DNA from: Candidatus Brocadiaceae bacterium
GTDB lineage: Bacteria; Planctomycetota; Brocadiia; SM23-32
Assembly (NCBI GenBank): GCA_012728835.1
Contig: JAAYEJ010000077.1
Location: 1-55,527, forward strand
Length of the DNA stretch: 55,527 bases
Direction of reading: 5' to 3'
Positions 9,417 to 17,501 of the stretch are shown piece by piece (within the stretch, counting starts at the first letter, position 1; every line of letters begins with the position of its first letter). Below the pieces are notes generated by a model that saw only the letters and a list, made by a program, of their open reading frames with translations, had not been told where the DNA came from and searched no databases. Position numbers and translations under genes: made by a program.

Positions 9417-10583
9417 TCAAAGCAGTTCCGCACACTCCCGCCGGGCCGTCACGACGAGGTTCCTGAGTCCCCGAACCCCGTCCGCCCGGAGCCACTGATC
9501 GAGGAACCCCTCCCGCGCCGCCATCTGCGCCAGCCCCGCGATGCAGGCCAGGTAACACTCGCGCATATCCAGCGACCCGACCAGCACGAAGACGATCCGG
9601 ACCTGCGGCGCCTGCTCGGAGAAGAAGGCCCCGCCCCGGCATCGCACCAGCGCCATCTTCAGCACGTTCTGGCCGTCGACAACGACGTGCGGCAGCGCCA
9701 CGGACGGACTGACCGCGGTGCTGCTGGCGGCCTCGCGATGCTTCAGCGCCGCCGCCAGCGCCGACCGCTCCGCCGGAGCCGGCCCGCCGAGTTCCTGCCC
9801 GACCAGCTCGAGCAGCTCATCGGAGGAGACCGCCCCCTTCAGGTCGAGCACCGGCGCCTTCTCCAGCAGTGCGCGCACCCGGCCGCGCAACCGGTCATGC
9901 GGGTAGTAGATGATCTCCCGCAGGTCCGCCCCGTAGTGCTCGCCGAGCAGTTCCTGCGCGGGGATGCCCTCGATGAGCTTCAGGAGCGCCAGCCCCTCCT
10001 CGGTCTCCTCACGCACCGCCATCCGCTCGCGCATCAGCAGGTAACCCAGCCCGGCGGCCACCAGGACCGCCCAGATGGGGTGCGGACCGAAGACGGCCAC
10101 CGCCAGCCCCGCAGCGCCCACGAATGCGTTCTGCCACGTGCGCCGAAGCCTTCGCGCGAACGTCAGGGCGGAGAACGCAATCTGCCCCGCCACGGCGATG
10201 GCACAGCCCTTCAGGAAGGCGGCCACCGCAGGATGGTCGAAGTACGGCGCGCCGAATCGGACGATCAGCAGCATCACGAGAACCGACGGGCACACGGTGC
10301 CGGCGGCGGCCGTCGCGGCGCCGCGCATGCCCGCCAGACGCCGTCCCTCCACAAACGCCAGGTTGACGGCGATCGCGCCGGGAACGGCCGTCGCCCGCGA
10401 CAGGACGTCCACGAACTCCCGATCGGTCAGCCACCGGCGCCTCAGGACCAGCTCGTGGCGCATGACGGCGGCCATGGCGAACCCGCCGCCGAAGGTCATC
10501 AGGCCGATGCGGAAGTACGTCCAGAAGAGCCTCAGGCACGACACCGAGGGCGCGTTCGCAAGGTCCTGGTTCACTGCACTCAT
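9417..10583 (-). CDS. CHR-domain transporter fused to a PTS EIIA(type 2)-like domain
   Basis: A 388-residue protein. Residues about 15-190 are a CHR domain (GLMTFGGGFAMAAVM; SRATAVPGAIAVNLAFVEGRR; several helices). After a linker, residues about 235-388 resemble the EIIA-Ntr/EIIA-fructose family: REAASSTAVSPSVALPHVVV, with His299 in the position of the phosphorylated histidine (consensus AIPHA), then VRIVFVLVGS and a C-terminal helical part. ATG 10583 was chosen; an in-frame GTG at 10610 is possible. The companion CHR half lies downstream. The fusion suggests transport gated by PTS phosphorylation or protein contact. The domain assignment rests on motif reading, not on a search. Confidence 0.8.
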   Translation of the reverse strand: MSAVNQDLANAPSVSCLRLFWTYFRIGLMTFGGGFAMAAVMRHELVLRRRWLTDREFVDVLSRATAVPGAIAVNLAFVEGRRLAGMRGAATAAAGTVCPSVLVMLLIVRFGAPYFDHPAVAAFLKGCAIAVAGQIAFSALTFARRLRRTWQNAFVGAAGLAVAVFGPHPIWAVLVAAGLGYLLMRERMAVREETEEGLALLKLIEGIPAQELLGEHYGADLREIIYYPHDRLRGRVRALLEKAPVLDLKGAVSSDELLELVGQELGGPAPAERSALAAALKHREAASSTAVSPSVALPHVVVDGQNVLKMALVRCRGGAFFSEQAPQVRIVFVLVGSLDMRECYLACIAGLAQMAAREGFLDQWLRADGVRGLRNLVVTARRECAELL

Positions 10584-10686
10584 CCGTCGTTCCGTCCACC
10601 TGCAGAGCACCGTGGGCCGCCAGGCGGGCCCATTCGCCCGACTGTAGGGCAGGAGGCCTCCGGTTTCAACGTGCGGGCGCGCGGGA

Positions 10687-11229
10687 TCAGCGGGCCGCCG
10701 CCAGTTCGTGGAGCACGCGCTCGTGCAGGCGCCGGTCCTCTTCGCTGAAGAGCACGAAGCGGACGCAGCGCACGGACCTCAGCCTCGGCGCCGCCTCCAG
10801 CACGGTCGCGAACGCAACCCGCGCGGCGGCCTCCATCGGATAGCCGAACACCCCGGTCGAGATGGCCGGGAAGGCCACGGAGGCCAGCGTCTTCTCCTCG
10901 GCTCGCAGGAGCGCGTTCCGATAGCACGCGGCCAGAAGCCCGTCGGACGGAGTGTCGACCCCGTAGACCGGCCCCAGGCAGTGGATGACATGCGGGTTGG
11001 GCAGGTTGTGCCCGCCGGTGATCACCGCGTCGCCCGGTCGGATCGGCGCCAGCGGCCTGCACTCCGCCTCCAGGCCCGGGCCGGCCGCGCGGTGGATCGC
11101 CCCGGCCACGCCGCCGCCCGGCCGCAACTGTGCGTTGGCGGCGTTCACGATCGCATCCACGTCCGGCTGACGCGTGATGTCGCCCCGCACACACTCGATG
11201 GTCACGCCATGGACCTCGCGTATGGACAT
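10687..11229 (-). CDS. Macro domain protein (ADP-ribose / O-acetyl-ADP-ribose hydrolase type)
   Basis: A 180-residue single macro domain. Signatures: GDITRQPDVDAIVNAANAQL with the catalytic-type Asn pair, GGGVAGAIHRAAG, and AFPAISTGVFGYP for the phosphate-binding loop. These are the features of the MacroD/YmdB class, which removes ADP-ribose from proteins or deacetylates O-acetyl-ADP-ribose. ATG 11229 has GGAGG about 13 bases upstream. No ART or sirtuin is nearby, so its target is unknown. Confidence 0.93.
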   Translation of the reverse strand: MSIREVHGVTIECVRGDITRQPDVDAIVNAANAQLRPGGGVAGAIHRAAGPGLEAECRPLAPIRPGDAVITGGHNLPNPHVIHCLGPVYGVDTPSDGLLAACYRNALLRAEEKTLASVAFPAISTGVFGYPMEAAARVAFATVLEAAPRLRSVRCVRFVLFSEEDRRLHERVLHELAAAR

Positions 11230-11524
11230 TGCCCGGTCTTCGCCTCCACAAAGGGAATCAGCACGTCCGCACCCGCGGGATGGGGTCGATCCCGTCCTGC
11301 TCGATGCCGCCGATCCGCTCGCGCAGCACATCGTTCGCCGGCATGACCCGCTCCAGTCTACCGCCCGTGGCGCTGCCGTGCCCACTGCAGCGGACAGCCC
11401 CCACGGGGGTCTCCCTGCACACGGCCCGCACGGCCCGCACGGCCCGACATTGGACCGCCGCGCCCCACAAGCGGTAGAATCGGCCGCTCGGCACACCGGC
11501 AACACTGCAGACAAGGGGTCGCAC
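11230..11524. other. Intergenic region with a short tandem repeat and a possible epimerase promoter
   Basis: This 295-base gap separates the divergent macro-domain and epimerase genes. It contains three tandem copies of CACGGCCCG at 11420-11446 and a TAGAAT -10-like hexamer at 11474-11479 facing the epimerase. A TTGGAC lies 19 bases upstream of that, which is a long spacer. I see no further gene here. Confidence 0.5.
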
Positions 11525-12466
11525 ATGGCCGTATTCACAGTCACCGGCGGCGCAGGCTTCATCGGCTCCAACATCGTTCGGCGCCTCGTGGCCGACGGGC
11601 ACGTGGTCCGCGTGGTCGACGACCTGAGCACCGGCCGCCGCGAGAACCTGGACGGGCTGGAGGGCCGCATCGCCGTGCACGAGGGCTCCATCCTGGATCC
11701 CGCGCTGCTTGCGGGGGCCTGCACGGGCGCCGACTGCGTGATCCACCAGGCCGCGCTGGCCAGCGTGGTGGGGTCGGTCCGGGACCCCGTCGCCACGAAC
11801 GCAGTCAACGTCGACGGCACGCTGAACGTGCTCGTGGCCGCGCGCGACGCCGGCGTCCGGCGGGTCGTGTATGCCTCCAGCAGCGCGGTCTACGGCGACA
11901 CGCCCCCCCTGCCGAAGGACGAGACCATGGCGCCCTGTCCCCAGAGCCCCTACGCCGTCAGCAAGCTGGCCGGCGAGCACTACTGCCGCGCCTTCACGCA
12001 CGTGTACGGACTGGAGACGGTCTCGCTGCGCTACTTCAACGTCTACGGCCCCCGGCAGGATCCGTCCAGCCAGTACGCGGCCGTCATCCCGATCTTCATC
12101 CGCCGCCTCCTGGCGGGCGAGCCGGTGACCGTCTATGGCGACGGCGAGCAGTCGCGCGACTTCGTGTTCGTCGAGGATGTTGCGGCCGCCAACCTTGCGG
12201 CCGCGCAGGCCCCGGATGCGGCCGGGGCCGTGGTCAACATCGGCTCGGGCGAGCGCCGCACGCTCAACGACCTGATCGCCGTCCTCCACGATCTGACCGG
12301 CGAGCACACGCCGCCCCGCTACACCGCCGCGCAGCCGGGCGACGTGAAGCACTCCCAGGCCGACATCTCGCTGGCCCGTCGGATCATCGGCTACGAACCG
12401 CAGGTCGACTTCGCCGAGGGCATCCGCCGTACCTGCGAGTGGTACGGGAGCCGACGGAGCGGCTGA
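11525..12466 (+). CDS. NAD-dependent epimerase/dehydratase (UDP-sugar 4-epimerase type, extended SDR)
   Basis: A 313-residue extended short-chain dehydrogenase. The Rossmann motif GGAGFIG lies at residues 8-14, followed by VDDLSTG, the SS-S triad region YASSSAVYG, the catalytic SPYAVSKLAGE (YxxxK), RYFNVYGPRQDP and the substrate-loop motif YGDGEQSRDFVFVEDV. This is the pattern of GalE-like enzymes of the WbpP/Gne/GalE2 group that interconvert UDP-hexoses or UDP-N-acetylhexosamines for cell-surface polysaccharides. AAGGGG precedes ATG 11525. It converges on the third GH2-like gene. Exact sugar specificity is not determinable. Confidence 0.9.
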   Translation: MAVFTVTGGAGFIGSNIVRRLVADGHVVRVVDDLSTGRRENLDGLEGRIAVHEGSILDPALLAGACTGADCVIHQAALASVVGSVRDPVATNAVNVDGTLNVLVAARDAGVRRVVYASSSAVYGDTPPLPKDETMAPCPQSPYAVSKLAGEHYCRAFTHVYGLETVSLRYFNVYGPRQDPSSQYAAVIPIFIRRLLAGEPVTVYGDGEQSRDFVFVEDVAAANLAAAQAPDAAGAVVNIGSGERRTLNDLIAVLHDLTGEHTPPRYTAAQPGDVKHSQADISLARRIIGYEPQVDFAEGIRRTCEWYGSRRSG

Positions 12467-12486
12467 ACCGCCGGCATCGAGCGCGC

Positions 12487-15400
12487 CTACCAGACGAAGA
12501 ACCGATAGGGATCGTCCAGCTCCACCGGCGTGTCCATGTAGAGGGCGTCCAGCCACCGCGTCTCATCGCTCCGCACCGGCTCTGCGAAGCGCTCCGGCAG
12601 CGGCGTCCGACCGCGCACGCCCATGTTCGCCAGCACCCGGTTCACCAGGTAGCTCGCCCGCCGATAGGTCATCTTCCGGTTGAACTGCTCCTCGTAGTCG
12701 AACTGCCAGGGCACCAACTGGCAGAAGACGACGCCCGGCGCCAGGCCGAGCACGCCGTTGCCGACCGGGGTGGCCCCTGCGGTGACGAGGCTCAGCTCGC
12801 GCGGATCGCGGTTGTGCACGTCGGCCGGCCCCACGCCCGCCAGCGGCGAACCCAGAGGGGCCGCCGGGAGGACGGCGTTGATGTGTTCGGCCTGCCGCAT
12901 CGCCACGCGCCCGGGCAACACGGCGTTCGCCTCGGCTTCGGTGAGCCCGACGGCCAGCACGCGCCCGCCCTCGCCGAGCCACGCGGCGATCTCGGCCCGG
13001 TGCGGCGCCAGTGGCCCCGCGGCGCCCGGGCCGATGGCCAGCACACGGTCCGCCGCCGGGCGGCCGCCTTCATAGTCCGCCGGGCTCAGGCCCGCCGCCT
13101 TCAGGTGCGCCCTGCCGGCCTGGTCGCCGGCGTAGAGCAGGCCGCGCGGCGCATCGGGCCGCCACCCGTCCGCATAGGCCAGCAGGTTGCGCACCAGCCG
13201 CCCGGCAGCCGGGTCGTCCTCGGTGCGGCCGGTCACGTCCATCTGGCAGAAGACCACCAGACCGTTGCCCTCGCGCCACTCCAGCAAGGGGCTGTACTGC
13301 AGCCCGAAGGCCCCGTCGACGATGGGCAGGAAGTCGCCGCAGGCGGGCTTCTCGATCAGGACCGATGCCACGCTGCCGCGCCGGCTCGACCGCCATCCGC
13401 GCGTGACGTCCAGGCCGCACCACTTCGTGAGGGGATACTGCCAGCGAACGAACTCGTACTCCAGGACCGGCGGGACGCTCGTCGCCTGGCCCCGCCAGTC
13501 GCGCAGATTGGCCGTCGCGAGGCCCGCCAGCACGGGGTGGTCCGGCACGCGCGGGAACACCCGCCGGAGCCCGTACTCCTGCACGCGAAAGCCCAGGCGC
13601 CTCTCCAGGACGTCCCGCGTCTGCTCGAACACGATCGCCCGGAGCCCGCCGCGCACGGGCGCCAGGTCGGGCGCCGGGCCGTCGGCCGTCAGGGCGTGCC
13701 TGCCGATGACCAGCAGGTCGAAGCCGGCCAGGTCGGCCCCGGCGTCGATGGCCGTGGCTTCGATCCCGAGGGACCGGAGCAGCGCGGCCGTCTCCCCCTT
13801 CGGGTCGAACAGCGCGACGCGGCCCCTGCACTCGAGCGCCGGCGCGGGCGCCAACACGTGCACGGCGAAGGCGTCGTCCTGCACCTCGCCCGTGTCGAAC
13901 CGCGTGCGCATGGTCAGTGCATACTCGCCGGCCGGCAAGGCGTCCGGCAGCGCGATCTCGAGCGGAATGCGTGCCTGTTCGCCCGTCTCGACCGTCGCCT
14001 GCGCGGCGCCGCTCACCGGCGTCGGTGCGGCCAGGGTCCACGAGCAGTCCGCCGTGACCGTGCGCCGCGAGTTGTTGATGACGATGATCTGCTTGCGCAC
14101 CGTCTCGCCGGGCAGCACGTTGTGGTCCTTGCCGGTGAACTCGCCCGGTCGGCCGGCGATGTAAGCGAGCAGCGGGCGGTTGTTGCGCAGGAACGCCTCG
14201 CCGGTCGCGGCCGGCTGCCAGTCCTCCCGGGCATAGGCCATCTCGAAGGACTCCTGGCGCCGGTCCACCAGGTCCGGGCTGAAGCCCGGCCGCTGCAGCG
14301 CGTCCCAGTCGGTCGGGAACTCCACGGCCCGGCGGTCCACCCCGTCCCGGAGCTTGAACAGGTTGTTGTGCGTCCAGATGTTGAAGGCCGTCACGCCCCA
14401 GGTGCGGTAGGCGCGCCAGTTGTCGGTGATGTAGGCCGCCCCGACGTCGGCCACATTCGGTATGCCGAGCGGGGACGCGGTGATCGGCGACGGGTAGTCC
14501 CAGCGCTTGAAGGGGCGGTTCTCCCGCCAGCGTCCCGCCTCGTAGCGCAGGTTGCGCCGCTCGGTCTCGGTCAGGTCGAACGCGGCATCGCCTCGGAACT
14601 GCGCGCCCCACTCGGCCGTGCAGAACTGCCAGAGCAGGCTGTCGTTTCCGTAGACCCAGCGCCCCTCCATCTTGCCGTTCGGATAGCCCCGGTGCATCGT
14701 CCAGCTCAATTCGCACGGAGCACCGTACTCCGTCAGTATCAGCGGCATCACGCCGGCGTTCGCCCAGTGCTCGAACCAGTCCGACCGCTCCTGGATGGGC
14801 ACGAAGTTGATGTAGTGGTTCAGGGTGTGCATCTGCCCCAGGGTGCCCGCCGAATGGTGGTAGATGGGCCGGGTCGTGTCGAACCGCTGCACGACGGCCT
14901 CGGAGCGGAGGCCGATCAGGGCCCGCTCGTCGTCGCGGGGGCCCTTCTCGCCCATGCGGTCGTGCAGCCCGTCCATGTGGTGCGGGTTCACGCTGTCGGC
15001 ATAACCCATGGTGTTGGCGTTCATGGCATACATGACCACGGACGGATGGTTCTGCGCCATGCGCACGTAGAACTCAGCCTGCTCGGCGAAGCCGTTCGTC
15101 TCCTCCGCGTCGGGCGCGTCCCATGGGAAGTCCATGGCGTGAGGCAAAAAGAGCGCCATCAGCATCCCCACGTCGTCGGCCGCCCGGAATATCTCCTCCA
15201 GACCCACGTGCACGCCCGGATGGCAGTTGTAGTTGTGCGTGTAGACCAGGTTCACGCCCACGTCCTTGAGGCGCCGGAAGGTCTCGCAGGCGCCCTCGTA
15301 GGTCGCGCCCGCCACGCCGGTCTTACCCGCCCGGTGGCTCTCCAGCGGCAGCACGAAGCACTGGATGCGGGAGCCGTTCAGGCGCAAGTCCCGCCCGTCC

Positions 15401-16422
15401 ACCCGCAACTCGCGGAAGCCGAAGCGCACGGGCAGGAAGGCGTCAAGAACCCCGCCCGCGCCGTCCACAAGCGAGACCTCCGCAATGCACACGTTCTGCG
15501 GCGTGTGCGTGTCCCACAGCCGATCGGGACGCCAGGGCGCGCCGAACCGGAAGCGCCCTCCGGCCAGGGCGTCCGCCCCGAACGCCGGGCCCTCGACCTC
15601 CCGCACGGTCTCCCCGTCCTGCTTGAACACGGCGCGCAGGCCGTACTCACGGCCGGCCTCCAGGCCCTCCAGGGCGACGTCCAGCGACACGGTCCCGTCG
15701 CGCACCGAGGTGTCCACCTTGACGTCGGTGATGCGCGCGCCCGCCGGCGTGGCGGTCAGGAACACGTCACCGCACAGGCCGCGCCCGTCGACGGTCCCCT
15801 TCACCTCGCTCGACTGATTCGTCTGGCTGAACACGGTGACGACGTCCTTCAGCGGCACCGCCGCCACGAAGAGCGTCAGGACGTGGCTCGCGCCGGGCCG
15901 GCAGGCGGAGGTGATGTCCACCTCGCCCCAGGGGAAGCGGATCTCGCCCAGCCGCCGGCCGTCCACGTAGACGGCGGCGAACGAGTTCAAGTAGGCCGTG
16001 GAGACCGCGATACGCCGACCCGCCCAGTCCTGCGGGATGCCGATCGTGCGCTGGTGCCAGGCCTGGTTGACCTCCGACAGGCGGCGGTCCGCCCAGCTCG
16101 GGTGCGGGTAGAGCCGCTGGTTGTCGGACCGGTCGCCGCGCGGCCACGGCCCCGGCACCTTGATGTGGCCCCAGCCGCCGTCCGGCAGGGGCTCGTCCGC
16201 GCTGCGCGCCGGCCGGAACCTCCAGAGCCCGTTGATGCAGACGCGTTCCCGCGTCGTCGTCGCCTCCCGATGGGCCTTCGCGAGGTCCCAGACCGCACGC
16301 ACGCCGGGCGGCAGAGGCGCGGCGGCATCCTCCGCGCCCCGGCCCGGGGACGCCGCACAGACCCACAGGCCCAGAAGAACCACCGTCCCGACGACCCGTC
16401 CCGCGACGCCACCGCGCACCAT
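12487..16422 (-). CDS. GH2-like giant secreted protein, complete (paralog 3)
   Basis: A 1311-residue protein. ATG 16422 follows GGGAGGG, and a signal peptide follows (MVRGGVAGR, hydrophobic run, ASPGRGAED). The architecture equals that of the copies at 1-2538 and 3719-7438: jelly-roll (about 60-230), Ig-like, TIM barrel, then beta-sandwich and GATase-like regions, ending DDPYRFFVW. In the acid/base block NHPSVVMYAMNAN, Asn470 replaces the GH2 Glu; the nucleophile-like Glu565 (LTEYGAP) is present, as is YHHSAGTLG. It carries an insertion relative to paralog 2 around WTHNNLFKL, and resembles truncated paralog 1 in having a longer segment there. Probably periplasmic or extracellular; substrate unknown. 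Confidence 0.9.
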   Translation of the reverse strand: MVRGGVAGRVVGTVVLLGLWVCAASPGRGAEDAAAPLPPGVRAVWDLAKAHREATTTRERVCINGLWRFRPARSADEPLPDGGWGHIKVPGPWPRGDRSDNQRLYPHPSWADRRLSEVNQAWHQRTIGIPQDWAGRRIAVSTAYLNSFAAVYVDGRRLGEIRFPWGEVDITSACRPGASHVLTLFVAAVPLKDVVTVFSQTNQSSEVKGTVDGRGLCGDVFLTATPAGARITDVKVDTSVRDGTVSLDVALEGLEAGREYGLRAVFKQDGETVREVEGPAFGADALAGGRFRFGAPWRPDRLWDTHTPQNVCIAEVSLVDGAGGVLDAFLPVRFGFRELRVDGRDLRLNGSRIQCFVLPLESHRAGKTGVAGATYEGACETFRRLKDVGVNLVYTHNYNCHPGVHVGLEEIFRAADDVGMLMALFLPHAMDFPWDAPDAEETNGFAEQAEFYVRMAQNHPSVVMYAMNANTMGYADSVNPHHMDGLHDRMGEKGPRDDERALIGLRSEAVVQRFDTTRPIYHHSAGTLGQMHTLNHYINFVPIQERSDWFEHWANAGVMPLILTEYGAPCELSWTMHRGYPNGKMEGRWVYGNDSLLWQFCTAEWGAQFRGDAAFDLTETERRNLRYEAGRWRENRPFKRWDYPSPITASPLGIPNVADVGAAYITDNWRAYRTWGVTAFNIWTHNNLFKLRDGVDRRAVEFPTDWDALQRPGFSPDLVDRRQESFEMAYAREDWQPAATGEAFLRNNRPLLAYIAGRPGEFTGKDHNVLPGETVRKQIIVINNSRRTVTADCSWTLAAPTPVSGAAQATVETGEQARIPLEIALPDALPAGEYALTMRTRFDTGEVQDDAFAVHVLAPAPALECRGRVALFDPKGETAALLRSLGIEATAIDAGADLAGFDLLVIGRHALTADGPAPDLAPVRGGLRAIVFEQTRDVLERRLGFRVQEYGLRRVFPRVPDHPVLAGLATANLRDWRGQATSVPPVLEYEFVRWQYPLTKWCGLDVTRGWRSSRRGSVASVLIEKPACGDFLPIVDGAFGLQYSPLLEWREGNGLVVFCQMDVTGRTEDDPAAGRLVRNLLAYADGWRPDAPRGLLYAGDQAGRAHLKAAGLSPADYEGGRPAADRVLAIGPGAAGPLAPHRAEIAAWLGEGGRVLAVGLTEAEANAVLPGRVAMRQAEHINAVLPAAPLGSPLAGVGPADVHNRDPRELSLVTAGATPVGNGVLGLAPGVVFCQLVPWQFDYEEQFNRKMTYRRASYLVNRVLANMGVRGRTPLPERFAEPVRSDETRWLDALYMDTPVELDDPYRFFVW

Positions 16423-16574
16423 GCCGACGCCCTCCCTTCCCAGCTCTGTGCGGCCCGGCTGCCGCCGGCCCGAGCCTCTGCGGATGTTACCCGTCCGCCG
16501 CCCCACATGCCAGAGCAGGACCGAACCCGCCGCGTCACTCCGAGCCACTGCACAAGTGCCGCGGTGCCGGATGG

Positions 16575-16603
16575 TTGACGCAGGTCGTCAGAATCGCCAT
16601 AAT
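16575..16603 (+). promoter_or_regulatory. Sigma70-type promoter for the GNAT gene
   Basis: TTGACG (16575-16580), a 17-base spacer, then CATAAT (16598-16603). The predicted start of transcription is near 16610. This excludes the in-frame ATG at 16602, which lies inside the -10 box, and supports ATG 16638 as the translation start. Confidence 0.65.
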
Positions 16604-16637
16604 GCGGTCGTATCGTGCTCTGGGTGAGGCACAGACG

Positions 16638-17399
16638 ATGGCAGCTACCAGGACGGCATGGCCCGACGTGAACCAGCATCTCGCTGCGGACCTGCGCGAC
16701 GATCTGTACGTGCAGGACGAACTTCGTCAGGCCGATCCCTCCGATCCGCTCTACGTATCCGGGGGACAGGGGGCCCGCAACGCGCTCAGGATGTGGCTGC
16801 AGTATGACCCGCTCGACGTATGGATCGAGGCACAGGATGAGGACGCGCGGAGACTGCTGCGGCTTCTGCCGGCCGATCGCGACCTGCACGTGAAGGTCGC
16901 CTCGCCCTTCGGCCTCCAGATCGTTCAGGAAGAACTGCGCGGCACCGTCAGCGTGGGGCAGGTGTTCTGTTTCGTTGACCGGGCCAGGTTCAGGCCTTCG
17001 CTGGTCCATAGAACGATGCCGCTCTCCCGGAACGACGAGAAGGCCCTCGCGGAGTACCCCGAGCAGTGGCCCACCGACTGGGATCGCGAGCTGGAGGGGG
17101 TCGACGCAGGTTCCGATTGCATGTTCGGCTGCTGGGAAGACGGGCAGCTCGTGGGCTACGCCACGGCGTACTCGTACGACGGAGTCGGCCAAATCACCGC
17201 CGACGTCCGGCCCGAATGGCGGGGCAAGGGCTACGGCCGGAGCCTGCTCTCATCCGCCATCGAGGATCGCCTGCAACGCGACCGTTGCGTGCTTTGCTCC
17301 TGCTGCATGGAGAACATCGCGCACCTGCGGACCGCCGTCGCCCTCGGCTTCGCGCCGCTCCGTCAGACCTTCTACTTCCACGGACGACGCAGAGGCTGA
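16638..17399 (+). CDS. GNAT family N-acetyltransferase with an uncharacterised N-terminal domain
   Basis: A 253-residue protein. The C-terminal half is a GNAT fold with the acetyl-CoA motif A VRPEWRGKGYGRSLLSSAI (RxxGxG type) and the following ENIAHLRTAVALGF, the usual motif B. The N-terminal about 120 residues do not match a domain I recognise and may be a second, degenerate GNAT-like lobe. ATG 16638 has GTGAGG eight bases upstream and agrees with the promoter at 16575-16603. Substrate unknown. A Fic protein gene follows after about 100 bp with its own promoter. Confidence 0.82.
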   Translation: MAATRTAWPDVNQHLAADLRDDLYVQDELRQADPSDPLYVSGGQGARNALRMWLQYDPLDVWIEAQDEDARRLLRLLPADRDLHVKVASPFGLQIVQEELRGTVSVGQVFCFVDRARFRPSLVHRTMPLSRNDEKALAEYPEQWPTDWDRELEGVDAGSDCMFGCWEDGQLVGYATAYSYDGVGQITADVRPEWRGKGYGRSLLSSAIEDRLQRDRCVLCSCCMENIAHLRTAVALGFAPLRQTFYFHGRRRG

Positions 17400-17433
17400 C
17401 GGCACCTCGCGGCCGACCATTAGTAACGCTCCC

Positions 17434-17470
17434 TTGACTAACGCCGCGCACAAGGTAAGATATCCTTACC
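17434..17470 (+). promoter_or_regulatory. Promoter with overlapping palindromic operator for the Fic gene
   Basis: TTGACT (17434-17439), 16-base spacer, TAAGAT (17456-17461). The inverted repeat GGTAAG-ATATC-CTTACC at 17454-17470 covers the -10 region, and TTAGT/ACTAA arms flank the -35 side. The placement is that of a repressor operator. The tract is notably A+T-rich for this genome. Confidence 0.6.
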
Positions 17471-17501
17471 AGGGAACCGCGTTGTCCAAGGGGGCTTGAC
17501 C

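Noticed and set aside
8871-10583. Assigning real chromate resistance to the CHR pair
   Set aside because: Family membership is clear but no chromate-linked gene or regulator is nearby, so the substrate is left open.
12439-16578. Another very long plus-strand open frame opposite the third GH2-like gene
   Set aside because: Same shadow-frame composition, no domain, no start signal.
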